From NCBI RefSeq assembly GCF_003236395.1, contig NZ_POUD01000039.1, forward strand, positions 1 to 45,687: a DNA stretch of 45,687 nt, written 5' to 3'. Position numbers and translations under genes: made by a program. This stretch comes from Nonomuraea aridisoli (GTDB lineage: Bacteria > Actinomycetota > Actinomycetes > Streptosporangiales > Streptosporangiaceae). Under the pieces are notes generated by a model that ran no database searches, had not been told where the DNA came from, and saw nothing but the letters and a program-made list of their open reading frames with translations. Each line of letters starts with the position of its first letter. Position 1 is the stretch's first letter. Below, piece by piece: positions 7,143-15,184 of this stretch.

Positions 7143-8369
7143 ATGGCGTTCGCATGGGCTCTTCTCGGTCACGACATAGCAGTCGATCTCGGAACCGCCA
7201 ACACGCTCGTCTACGTCCGCAGGAAGGGCATCGTGCTGAACGAGCCCTCCGTCATCGCGATCAACCTGCAGAAGAACACCGTCGTCGCCGTCGGCAAGGC
7301 GGCCAAGCGCATGATGGGCCGCACTCCCCCGCACATCGCCACGATCAGGCCGCTCAAGGACGGCGTGATCGCGGACTTGGACGCGGCGGAGCGCATGTTA
7401 CGCATGTTCATCCAGAAGGCGCACCGGAGCCGGTTCCTGGCCAAGCCCCGCATCGTGGTGGCCGTCCCGAGCGGCACCACCTCGATCGAGCAGCGAGCGG
7501 TCAAGGAGGCCGCGTACGAGGCGGGCGCGCGGCGGGTGCACATCATCGAGGAGGCCATGGCCGCGGCGATCGGCGCCGGGGTCAAGGTCGGCGAGGCCGC
7601 CGGCAACATGGTCGTGGACATCGGCGGCGGCACGACGGAGGTCGCCATCGTGTCGATGAGCGGCGTCGTGGTCGCCACGTCGGTGCGGGTGGGCGGGGAC
7701 GAGCTGGACGAGGCGATCGTCGCGTACACGAGGAAGGAGCACGCGCTGCTGCTCGGCGAGCGCACTGCCGAGCGGCTGAAGATCGACCTCGGGGTGGCGC
7801 GGCCGGCGCCGGTGTCCGCGCGCGACGCCGACCCGACCCCCAAGGGCAGGCACCGGGTCGGCGCGCCGATCCAGCCGGACGGGGACGAGCCCGTCGTGAC
7901 GGAGGAGGAGCCTGGCGAGGCCCCGGCGCCGCGCGGCTGGAACCCGTTCAGGTCGAAGGCCAGGTCCGAGAGCGCCGTGCCGGCTCCGTCTCCGCCGGGC
8001 CCGCCCAGGACGTCCGCGCCGGTGCGCCGGCGCGACCTGGTCATGGGCCTGCCGAAGACCACCACGATCACCGCCGACCAGATCAGCGAGGCGATCGAGG
8101 ACCAGGTGCAGGCCATCATCGACGCGGTGCAGGCGACGCTCGACCAGTGCCCGGCCGAGCTGGCCGGCGACCTGCTCGACAACGGCATCGTGCTGACCGG
8201 CGGCGGGGCGCTGCTGCGCGGGCTGCCCGAGCGGATGGGCGAGGCCACCGGGATGCCGATCCGGGTGGTGGACAAGCCGCTGTACTCGGTGGCCCTGGGC
8301 GCGGGCCGCTGCGTCGAGCGCTTCGACGCGATGCGCGACGTGCTGCTGCCCGATTGGTCGCGGCGGTGA
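7143..8369 (+). CDS. mreB: Actin-like rod-shape protein MreB with a large disordered insert
   Basis: The product is 408 aa; MreB is usually near 345. This bacterial actin polymerises on the inner membrane face and organises wall synthesis. Phosphate-1 motif AVDLGTANTLVYV is at residues about 11-23, IIEEAMAAAIGAG and phosphate-2 motif MVVDIGGGTTEVAI follow, and GIVLTGGGALLRG is near residue 350. After GERTAERLKIDLG the normal short loop before GRDLVxGLPK is replaced by roughly 80 Pro/Ala/Glu/Arg-rich residues (nucleotides about 7790-8030). The frame then resumes at RRRDLVMGLPKTTTI, so the insert is in frame and the fold is otherwise complete. The stop overlaps the mreC GTG. Confidence 0.93.
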   Translation: MAFAWALLGHDIAVDLGTANTLVYVRRKGIVLNEPSVIAINLQKNTVVAVGKAAKRMMGRTPPHIATIRPLKDGVIADLDAAERMLRMFIQKAHRSRFLAKPRIVVAVPSGTTSIEQRAVKEAAYEAGARRVHIIEEAMAAAIGAGVKVGEAAGNMVVDIGGGTTEVAIVSMSGVVVATSVRVGGDELDEAIVAYTRKEHALLLGERTAERLKIDLGVARPAPVSARDADPTPKGRHRVGAPIQPDGDEPVVTEEEPGEAPAPRGWNPFRSKARSESAVPAPSPPGPPRTSAPVRRRDLVMGLPKTTTITADQISEAIEDQVQAIIDAVQATLDQCPAELAGDLLDNGIVLTGGGALLRGLPERMGEATGMPIRVVDKPLYSVALGAGRCVERFDAMRDVLLPDWSRR

Positions 8370-9157
8370 GGCGGGCGGTCGTCCTGCTCGTGCTGGCCGC
8401 CGCCGTCTCGCTCGTCGTGATCGACCGTACGCTGGCGCCGCTGACCCCGCTGCGGGAGGCGGGCTCGGCCGTGTTCGGAGCCGTTCAGAACGGTGGCGGG
8501 GCCGTGACCAGGGCGTTCGGCGGTGACGCCCGGGTGCGGGCGCTGGAGCAGGAGAACGCCCGGTTGCGCGCCGAGCTGCTGTCCGGCGGCGCGCGGGCGG
8601 CCGGCGCCGGGATGGCGGCGGGGCACGAGGGGGTGGCCGCGCACGTGGTCGGGTTCGGGCGGCAGAGCGTCACCATCGACGCGGGCGCGGCGGCGGGCGT
8701 CGAGCGCGACGTGACGGTGCTGAACGCCGACGGCCTGGTCGGCAAGGTCACCTGGGCGGGGCCGGCGACGGCGTCGGTGTCGCTGATCACGGACGCCGGG
8801 TCGTCGGTGGGCGCGCGGATGGCGGGCTCGGGCGAGCTGGGCGTGGTGACCGGGCTGCCGGGCGAGGGGCTGCTGCGGCTCAGCCTGTTCGACCCGCACG
8901 CGCCGGTGCGGGCCGGCGACCAGGTGGTGACGCTGGGGTCGGCGGGCGCGCGGCCGTACGTGGCCGGGGTGCCCATCGGGACGGTGACCGAGGTCGAGTC
9001 GGTGCCGGGGGCGGCGACGCGTACGGCGCTGGTGCGGCCGGGCGGCGGCGGATCGTGTGGGCGCCGTCGCTGGGCGCGCCCGACAGGGTGCTGGCGGCGC
9101 TGGCGGCGGCGCTGTCGGCGGTCGGGCTGCTGCTGGTGTGGTCGGCCACGCGGATGA
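8366..9157 (+). pseudogene. mreC: Rod-shape protein MreC, C-terminus lost at a deletion junction
   Basis: Translation from the GTG overlapping the mreB stop gives one N-terminal membrane helix (VVLLVLAAAVSLVVI), a coiled-coil stretch (ALEQENARLRAELL) and the paired beta domains of MreC (HVVGFGRQSVTIDAG, VLNADGLVGKVTWAG, VGARMAGSGELGVVTG). It is recognisable up to about TRTALVRP near 9040. It then turns into a Gly/Arg/Trp/Cys-rich tail that is the rodA sequence read in another frame, stopping at 9157. The last 20 or so MreC residues, all of mreD and all of the PBP2 gene mrdA, which normally follow, are missing. This is either a real deletion of roughly 3 kb or an assembly collapse. Confidence 0.75.
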
Positions 9158-9933
9158 CGGGCGACCACACGCTGCTGGTGCGCCAGGCCGTCGCCGTCGC
9201 GGGCGGGCTCGTGCTCATGTGGCTGGTCTCGCGGGTGGATCTGCGGGTGCTGCGGGCGTACGTGCCGGCGGCGTACGTGCTGGCGGTGCTGGCGCTGGCC
9301 GCGGTGCTCAGCCCGCTGGGCGAGCGGGTGAACGGCGCGCACTCGTGGATCGTGCTCGCGCCGGGACTTCAGTTCCAGCCGTCGGAGCTCGCCAAGGTGG
9401 CGCTGGCGCTGGCGTTCGCGGTGCCGCTGGGGCTCGTCCGGCCGTACCAGCTGGAACGGCTGCTCGTGCTGGCGAACCCGGCGGCCGACCCGGGCGGCGC
9501 CGGTTACAACGCCGCCCAGGCGCGCATCGCGATCGGCTCCGGCGGCCTGTACGGCAAGGGCCTGTTCAACGGCGAGCAGACGGCCGGCCACTTCGTCCCC
9601 GAGCAGCACACCGACTTCGTCTTCACCGTCGCGGGCGAGGAGCTCGGGTTCGCCGGGGCCGCGGCCGTCGTGCTCGCCCTGTGCGCGCTGCTGTGGCGCG
9701 GCCTGTCCATCGCCCGCGACAGCGCCTCGCCGTACGGGACGGTGCTGGCGTGGCGCGCGGTGTCGTGGATCGGGTTCCAGGCGTTCGTGAACGTCGGCAT
9801 GACCGTGGGCCTGACGCCGATCGTGGGCGTGCCGCTGCCGTTCGTGTCGTACGGCGGCTCGGCCACGGTCGCCGGCCTGGTGGCCGTGGGACTGCTACAG
9901 GCCGTTCACCGGACCAAGCCCATGCAGCCGTAG
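9055..9933 (+). pseudogene. rodA: SEDS glycosyltransferase RodA lacking its central segment
   Basis: The product is 292 aa from a GTG; RodA is usually 380 or more. SEDS proteins polymerise lipid II into glycan strands for cell elongation. Present are LLLVWSATRM, NGAHSWIVLAPGLQFQPSELAK, NPAADPGGAGYNAAQARIAI, FVPEQHTDFVFTVAGEELGF (containing the likely catalytic Asp) and LPFVSYGGSA. Between AFAVPLG and LVRPYQLERL (junction near 9430-9436) about 100 residues are absent, including the conserved PDLG motif and several membrane helices, yet the frame is kept. The N-terminus abuts the broken end of mreC. As written it is unlikely to fold normally. Its end overlaps the convergent amidohydrolase gene by 39 bases. 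Confidence 0.8.
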
Positions 9934-10878
9934 CAGGTTCTCGCCGAGGATCTTGCGTTTGGCCTGGTCGGTGAGCTGCGGGTAGCCGTACCCGTCGCAC
10001 AGGTCCTGCGGGATGGTGAAGTCCCTGAACGCGCGCAGCGCCCACTGCGGGTGGAAGATCGGCGCCTCCGAGCCGTAGATGATCTTGTCTTCACCGCACC
10101 AGAAGAGCAGCTTGCCGATGATCTCGGCGAACATGCGCGGCGCCCGGACGATGAAGTTGATGGTGGCGGCCAGGTCGGCGTACAGGTTGGGGTAGCGGAT
10201 GAGCTGCCAGCAGGTCTCGTCCAGGAACGGCAGCCCGACGTGGAAGATGACGAAGTTGATGTCGGGGAAGTTCGCGGCGGCGCCGTCCATGTCCCAGGTC
10301 TGGGTGTGCTCGATGGGCTGCGGGCCGAGCGGCACGCCCTTGTGCACGCCGATCAGGTTGACGCCCAGGTCGCGGGCCTTCTCGAAGATGGGGAAGGCGA
10401 CCCGGGGGTCGTCCATGCGCCACGGGTACGGCGACCCGTAGTCGTAGCGGACGTTGTACAGCTTGAACGCGCGCGCCCCGAACTCCCCCACCTGGCGTTC
10501 CATCAGGTCGAGCGCCTTGCGTCCCTCCAGGGGGTTGACCGAGCCCCAGAAGACGATCCGGTCGGGGTCGCGGGCGGCCAGCTCGGCGCACTCCTGCCAC
10601 GGCGACAGGCCGTCGTGGTAGAGGTCGGTGAGCGGGAGCGGCATGGCGACCAGCATGTCGGTGTCGGACTCGTCGAAGACCATGCGGCGGATGTCGTCGA
10701 TCGTCCACTGGCGCAGGAACTCCTCCGGCGCCAGCCTGGTCTCGCCCTCCGGGGTGAGCGTGGTGTGGAAGGCGTACAGGTGGTTGGAGAACATCTGGCC
10801 CGCCGGGCCGTAGGCGTTCTTCTGCTCGAAGTTGAAGACGTGCGCCACGCTGTCGAACACGAACATGTCGTCGATCAT
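9895..10878 (-). CDS. Amidohydrolase-family (ACMSD-like TIM barrel) protein
   Basis: The product is 327 aa; the ATG at 10878 has GAGGAGC just upstream. It resembles amidohydrolase family 2. The N-terminal metal motif, usually DxHxH, reads DSVAHVF, keeping one His; an internal segment GVHKGVPLG and FVIFHVGLPFLDE supply further His, and the C-terminal GTD-type motif reads IIYGSEAP, with Glu in place of Asp. The metal site is therefore altered, and decarboxylase or hydrolase activity cannot be assumed. It overlaps the DUF59 gene by four bases (ATGA), so the two are translationally coupled; the IclR regulator is divergent upstream. Confidence 0.8.
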   Translation of the reverse strand: MIDDMFVFDSVAHVFNFEQKNAYGPAGQMFSNHLYAFHTTLTPEGETRLAPEEFLRQWTIDDIRRMVFDESDTDMLVAMPLPLTDLYHDGLSPWQECAELAARDPDRIVFWGSVNPLEGRKALDLMERQVGEFGARAFKLYNVRYDYGSPYPWRMDDPRVAFPIFEKARDLGVNLIGVHKGVPLGPQPIEHTQTWDMDGAAANFPDINFVIFHVGLPFLDETCWQLIRYPNLYADLAATINFIVRAPRMFAEIIGKLLFWCGEDKIIYGSEAPIFHPQWALRAFRDFTIPQDLCDGYGYPQLTDQAKRKILGENLLRLHGLGPVNGL

Positions 10879-11240
10879 CGAAGCTCCTCGCGGATGTAGC
10901 TCTCCTTGTCGGGCACCTGCGCGGGGGCGGGCAGGAAGCGGAGCACGCGGGCCGCCCTCGGGGAGAGCCGGTCCACCGTCCAGACCTCGTCCCACACGAC
11001 CTCGACCTCCGCCTCGCGGACGCCGGGCTGCTCCTCGATGCGCTCGCGCACCTCCGTGAGCACCCGGGCGGCGAACGGGCACCAGCCCGAGGTGAGCAGC
11101 AGCTCCACCCGGGCACGGCCGTCGTCCACCTCGACCGATCTGACCAGGCCCATCTCCACGACGGAGATGCCCTTCTCCCTGCAGCACGGGTCGTAGACCC
11201 CCGACAGCGCGTCACTGGCCCACTGCGGTATGTCCGGCAT
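10875..11240 (-). CDS. DUF59/MIP18-family metal-sulfur cluster assembly-like protein
   Basis: The product is 121 aa from the ATG at 11240. The MIP18/PaaD-like fold is suggested by VYDPCCREKGISVVEMGLV, by a beta strand RVELLLTSGWCPFA with its conserved Cys-Pro, and by EAEVEVVWDEVW. Family members help assemble or transfer Fe-S clusters to target enzymes. Its coupling to an amidohydrolase suggests a dedicated partner role, which is inference. The extra Cys pair in DPCC is notable. Confidence 0.78.
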   Translation of the reverse strand: MPDIPQWASDALSGVYDPCCREKGISVVEMGLVRSVEVDDGRARVELLLTSGWCPFAARVLTEVRERIEEQPGVREAEVEVVWDEVWTVDRLSPRAARVLRFLPAPAQVPDKESYIREELR

Positions 11241-11311
11241 GGCCTCATCGTCGGACGGGTGTGCCTTCCGGGGTAGGAGTGCGATTTTCAGATGGCGCAC
11301 ATGCTGAAGGG

Positions 11312-12049
11312 ATGACCGGTGAACCCCCCAGCGATCTGATCCGCAGCGTCTCCCGCGCGCTCCGCGTGCTGGAGGAGGTCGCGCGGGCCGACCGGCCGCT
11401 GCCGGTCAAGGTCATCGCCCGCCGCTGCGGCCTGAACCTGTCCACCTCCTACCACCTGGTGCGCACCCTGTGCTACGAGGGCTACCTGCATCGGCGGCCG
11501 GACGGCGACTACCTGCTCGGCTCGCAGGTGGCCGAGCGCTTCCACGAGATGGTGCGGGCCTTCGAGAGGCCGCCGCGCGTCCGGGCGGTGCTCGGCCACC
11601 TGGCGGCCGTGACCGGGCACACCGCGTACCTGGCGCGGCTGGCCGACGGGCGGCTGGTCGTGGCCGAGGTGGCGGAGGGGCCGTGCTCGCCGTGGCTGGA
11701 GGACCTGCAGGCGGGCCTGGAGACGGCGCCGCACGCCACGGCGCTGGGCAAGGCGCTGCTGCTGGCGCTGCCGTCCCGGACGCGCCGGGGCGTCCTGCGC
11801 GGGTACGGCCTGCGCCGCTTCACCTCCGCGACGCCCGCCAGCGTGGAGGACGTCGAGGAGGAACTGGCCGGGCTGCGGCCGGGGCAGGTGGTGGAGGAGC
11901 ACGGGCAGTTCCGGCCGGACGTGGCGTGCGCCGGCGCGGTGGTGCCCGGTACGCAGTGGGCGATCGGCCTGTCGGCGCGCGGCCTGTCCGTCCCGCGCGC
12001 GGCCTCCGCGCGGCTTGCCGAGGCCGTGCGCGACCTGGCGTGCGCGTGA
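11312..12049 (+). CDS. IclR-family transcriptional regulator
   Basis: The product is 245 aa. Residues about 8-75 form the N-terminal winged helix (SVSRALRVLEEVA, then LPVKVIARRCGLNLSTSYHL and RRPDGDYLLGSQV). The C-terminal effector domain has HTAYLARLADGRLVVAEV, the typical APHATALGKALLLALP and a Cys in DVACAGAVVPG. It is divergent from the DUF59-amidohydrolase pair with 71 bases between. That gap holds TGCG (11280-11283) and CGCA (11296-11299) as a spaced inverted repeat that could be an operator. It probably regulates both the pair and itself. Confidence 0.88.
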   Translation: MTGEPPSDLIRSVSRALRVLEEVARADRPLPVKVIARRCGLNLSTSYHLVRTLCYEGYLHRRPDGDYLLGSQVAERFHEMVRAFERPPRVRAVLGHLAAVTGHTAYLARLADGRLVVAEVAEGPCSPWLEDLQAGLETAPHATALGKALLLALPSRTRRGVLRGYGLRRFTSATPASVEDVEEELAGLRPGQVVEEHGQFRPDVACAGAVVPGTQWAIGLSARGLSVPRAASARLAEAVRDLACA

Positions 12050-12091
12050 AGGTGTTGCCCCGCCGCGCGGGTCTTCGCCACGGTGATCCTC

Positions 12092-12672
12092 ATGAACGTT
12101 CCCCTCCGCCAGATCCGCGCCCTGCACACCGAGGAGACGGTCACGGTCTATCAGGCGTACGACGCCGCGATCGCCGAGCCGGCCGTCGCGCCCGGCGCTT
12201 CGTGCCGCCGTTCAAGCGGGACCGGATGACGTGGATCAAGCCTTCGTTCCTCTGGACGATGTACCGGTCCGGGTACGCGACCAAGCCGGGGCAGGAGCGC
12301 GTGCTGGCGATCGAGCTGACCCGCGAGGGGTTCGCGTGGGCGCTGGCGCACGCCTGCCTCAGCCGGGACGACGGGCGGCCGGGGTGGGCGCGGCGGCTCA
12401 AGCACAGCCCGGTGCGGATCCAGTGGGATCCCGAGCGGGGGCCGCGGCACGAGGCGCTGCCGTACCGGTCGATCCAGATCGGGTTGTCCCGCGAGGCGGT
12501 GCGGCGTTACGTCGAGGAGTGGACGGTCTCGATAGCCGACGTCACCGACCGGGCCCGTGAGCTGCGGGCGGCGCTCGCGCGCCGAGCGGACGTGAGCGGG
12601 CTGCTGCCGGTCGAGCGGCCGTATCCTGTGCCTGCCGACCTCATCGAGACGATCGGGGCGAGTCCGGGATGA
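12092..12672 (+). pseudogene. DUF4291-domain protein, interrupted by a one-base frameshift
   Basis: The first 33 or so codons from the ATG at 12092 read like a DUF4291 start (IRALHTEETVTVYQAY). The frame then fails near 12190, and the family continues in another frame as RRFVPPFKRDRMTWIKPSFL, TKPGQERVLAIEL and VRIQWDPERGP to a stop at 12672. Adding one base in the GC run near 12188-12195 would restore a single protein of about 190 aa. Loss of one base, by sequencing error or real mutation, explains it. The function of DUF4291 is not known to me. The gene end overlaps the next start by four bases. Confidence 0.8.
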
Positions 12673-13184
12673 GGGTGATCCTCTTCGGGGCGACCGGGGT
12701 GATCGGGCGCGCGGTGCTGCGGGAGTGCCTGCTCGACGACCGGGTCACGGGCGTGCTCGTGGTCGGGCGCGTCCCCGAGGGGTTCGTCCATCCCAAGCTC
12801 CGCACCGGCGAGCCGGTCGGATACGACGCGTGTTTCTGCTGCGCTCCCGGCCTGGCCCTGCCGGCCGCCCGTACGCTGGCGCCCGGCTGCACGCTCGTGT
12901 ACGTGCGGGGCGCCGCGGAGACGGACGCGGCGCAGGAGGCGGTCCTGGCGCTGCCGCTGGAGGCGTACGTGTTCCGGCCCGGTCGCCTCCCGTCGGGGAG
13001 GCCGCCCTTCCGGCTGGCCTACGTGGTGACCCGGCCGCTGCTCCCGCTGCTGCGCCGCTGGTGGGGCGGTGAGGCGACGACGCCCGAGCGGATCGGCCGG
13101 GCGATGATCACGGTGGCCGAGCGCGGCGCGCCCCGCCGCGTGCTGGGCCCCGCCGACATCAACGTCCTCGCCGAAGGCTCCTGA
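12669..13184 (+). CDS. Compact NAD(P)-binding Rossmann protein
   Basis: The product is 171 aa. The N-terminus has the nucleotide motif FGATGVIGRAVLRECL, followed by VLVVGRVPEGFVHPKL, then YDACFCCAPG, TLVYVRGAAETD and AYVFRPGRLPSGRPP. This is the order seen in small NAD-dependent epimerase/dehydratase-like proteins, which as I recall run to about 210-220 aa. The gaps fall where loops and the catalytic Tyr-Lys helix usually lie, so this copy may be non-catalytic or shortened. It overlaps the DUF4291 gene by four bases and may be cotranscribed with it. Confidence 0.65.
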   Translation: MRVILFGATGVIGRAVLRECLLDDRVTGVLVVGRVPEGFVHPKLRTGEPVGYDACFCCAPGLALPAARTLAPGCTLVYVRGAAETDAAQEAVLALPLEAYVFRPGRLPSGRPPFRLAYVVTRPLLPLLRRWWGGEATTPERIGRAMITVAERGAPRRVLGPADINVLAEGS

Positions 13185-13280
13185 TCCCGCCTCTGTACCC
13201 CGCGGTGACGGGGATGCCGGATGATTGGAATATCTCAGGAGGGCTTGACGCTCTAGCCGTCAAATCTTCAAAAGTCATGG

Positions 13281-14387
13281 ATGGTGACTAAATTGCAGTT
13301 CGGGATCTTCAGCGTGGGCGACGTCACTCCTGACCCCACCAACGGCAGGACGCCCACCGAGCACGAGCGCATCAAGGCGATGGTGACGATCGCGCTCAAG
13401 GCCGAGGAGGTCGGGCTGGACGTCTTCGCGACCGGAGAGCACCACAACCCGCCCTTCGTCCCGTCCTCGCCCACCACCATGCTGGGGTACATCGCGGCCA
13501 GGACCGAGCGGATCGTGCTCTCCACCGCCACGACCCTCATCACCACGAACGACCCGGTGAAGATCGCCGAGGACTTCGCGATGTTGCAGCACCTGGCCGA
13601 CGGCCGGGTCGACCTCATGATGGGCCGCGGCAACACGGGCCCGGTCTACCCGTGGTTCGGGCAGGACATCAGGCAGGGCATCCCGCTGGCCATCGAGAAC
13701 TACGCGCTGCTGCACAAGCTCTGGCGCGAGGACGTCGTCGACTGGCAGGGCCGCTTCCGCACGCCGCTGCAGGGCTTCACCTCGACGCCGCGCCCGCTCG
13801 ACGGGGTGCCGCCGTTCGTCTGGCACGGCTCGATCCGCAGCGCCGAGATCGCCGAGCAGGCCGCCTACTACGGCGACGGCTTCTTCGCCAACAACATCTT
13901 CTGGCCGAAGGAGCACTTCATGCGTCTGATCGGCCTCTACCGCCAGAGGTACGCCCATTACGGCCACGGCACGCCCGAGCAGGCCATCGTGGGTCTGGGC
14001 GGGCAGGTGTTCATGCGCAAGAACTCCCAGGACGCCGTGCGCGAGTTCCGCCCGTACTTCGACAACGCCCCCGTGTACGGGCACGGGCCGTCGCTGGAGG
14101 ACTTCATGGCCGAGACGCCGCTCACCGTGGGCAGCCCGCAGCAGGTCATCGACCGTACGCTGGAGTTCCGCGAGTACTTCGGCGACTACCAGCGCCAGCT
14201 GTTCCTCATGGACCACGCCGGCCTGCCGCTGAAGACGGTGCTGGAGCAGCTCGACATCCTCGGCGAGGAGGTCGTACCCGTGCTGCGCGAGGAGTTCGCC
14301 AAGAACCGCCCCGAGACTGTGCCCGACGCCCCCACGCACGCCTCGCTGCTCGCCGCCAAGGAGCGGTCCGCGGGCGTCGGCGCCTGA
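13281..14387 (+). CDS. FMN-dependent luciferase-like monooxygenase, CE1758 type
   Basis: The product is 368 aa with the bacterial luciferase-like TIM-barrel fold: FGIFSVGDVTPDPTNGRTPT at the N-terminus, DVFATGEHHNPPF, RTERIVLSTATTLITTNDP and ADGRVDLMMGRGNTGPVYPW. These match what I recall of the CE1758 family, which is found next to a matching flavin reductase. It would use reduced FMN and oxygen to oxidise an unknown substrate in the cytoplasm. A reductase follows 26 bases downstream, supporting a two-component system. The ATG at 13281 is preferred over an out-of-frame ATG four bases earlier. Confidence 0.9.
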   Translation: MVTKLQFGIFSVGDVTPDPTNGRTPTEHERIKAMVTIALKAEEVGLDVFATGEHHNPPFVPSSPTTMLGYIAARTERIVLSTATTLITTNDPVKIAEDFAMLQHLADGRVDLMMGRGNTGPVYPWFGQDIRQGIPLAIENYALLHKLWREDVVDWQGRFRTPLQGFTSTPRPLDGVPPFVWHGSIRSAEIAEQAAYYGDGFFANNIFWPKEHFMRLIGLYRQRYAHYGHGTPEQAIVGLGGQVFMRKNSQDAVREFRPYFDNAPVYGHGPSLEDFMAETPLTVGSPQQVIDRTLEFREYFGDYQRQLFLMDHAGLPLKTVLEQLDILGEEVVPVLREEFAKNRPETVPDAPTHASLLAAKERSAGVGA

Positions 14388-14413
14388 AACCCCCTGGAAA
14401 GGAGAGATCCCCC

Positions 14414-15037
14414 ATGAAGCTCGTCGTCGTCACGGCGGGTCTGACCCAGCCGTCCTCCAGCCGCCTGCTCGCCGACCGCCTGGCCGAGGCGGTCGCGCGG
14501 CGGCTGGAGGAGACGCCGGGAACGTCCCCCGAGGTGCGCGTCATCGAGCTGCGCGAGCTCGCGGTGGACGTCGCCAACAACTTCGTGACCGGCTTCCCCA
14601 ACGCGCGCCTGCGCGAGGCGCTCGATGCCGTGACGGAGGCCGACGGGCTCATCGCGGTCACGCCGATCTTCAGCGGCTCCTACAGCGGCCTGTACAAGTC
14701 GTTCTTCGACGTGATCGACAACACCGCGCTGACCGGCACGCCGGTGCTGATCGGCGCGACCGGCGGCACCGCCCGGCACTCCCTGGCGCTGGAGCACGCG
14801 GTGCGGCCGCTGTTCACGTACCTGCGCGCGGTGGTGGCGCCGACCGCGGTCTACGCGGCCTCGGAGGACTGGGGCGGCGGCCACGGCGCGTTCACCGACG
14901 GGCTGGGCGAGCGCATCGACCGCGCGGCGGAGGAGCTGGCCGGGCTGATGGCGCACCGGGCGCCCAGGCGGGAGCCGGAGGAGGACGCGGTCGTCCCGTT
15001 CGAGGAGCAGCTCGCCGCGTTGCGCCCGCCGCAGTAG
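14414..15037 (+). CDS. NAD(P)H-dependent FMN reductase, CE1759 type
   Basis: The product is 207 aa with a flavodoxin-like fold: VVVTAGLTQPSSSRLLADRL binds FMN phosphate, VTPIFSGSYSGLYKSFFDVI contacts the isoalloxazine, and LIGATGGTARHSL follows. The preceding AAGGAGAG is a strong ribosome site. It should supply reduced flavin to the monooxygenase gene just upstream, and the pair corresponds to the CE1758/CE1759 duo. A long hairpin follows the stop. Confidence 0.9.
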   Translation: MKLVVVTAGLTQPSSSRLLADRLAEAVARRLEETPGTSPEVRVIELRELAVDVANNFVTGFPNARLREALDAVTEADGLIAVTPIFSGSYSGLYKSFFDVIDNTALTGTPVLIGATGGTARHSLALEHAVRPLFTYLRAVVAPTAVYAASEDWGGGHGAFTDGLGERIDRAAEELAGLMAHRAPRREPEEDAVVPFEEQLAALRPPQ

Positions 15038-15041
15038 GGAG

Positions 15042-15102
15042 CTCCTCCCCGGCTCCGCAGCGCGCCGGGGAGGAGGTACGGCGGCGGCCTGCGGGCCGCC
15101 GC
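15042..15102 (+). terminator. Tandem hairpins after the flavin monooxygenase pair
   Basis: The first hairpin is a perfect 12-bp stem (15042-15053 with 15064-15075, 10-nt loop). The second is a perfect 9-bp stem GCGGCGGCC/GGCCGCCGC with loop TGCG (15081-15102). Neither has a T-run. They could stop transcription from both directions, as the next gene is convergent. Confidence 0.6.
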
Positions 15103-15145
15103 ACGGCTGTGACGCGTGACGTCCTGGCTCGGGGACCAGGGTTCG

Positions 15146-15184
15146 GCGTCAGGGTTTGAGCGTCAGGTTTGGGCGTCAGGGTTT
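15146..15184. repeat. Three short direct repeats at the end of the propeller gene
   Basis: The unit GCGTCAGGGTTT occurs at about 15146 and 15173, with a near copy (one G missing) at 15160. The last copy overlaps the stop of the minus-strand gene ending at 15176, which suggests small tandem duplications of a gene end. Confidence 0.6.

Noticed and set aside
15042..15102. Riboswitch between the flavin pair and the propeller gene
   Set aside because: The structures are simple perfect hairpins located after a stop codon and between convergent genes, which fits termination.
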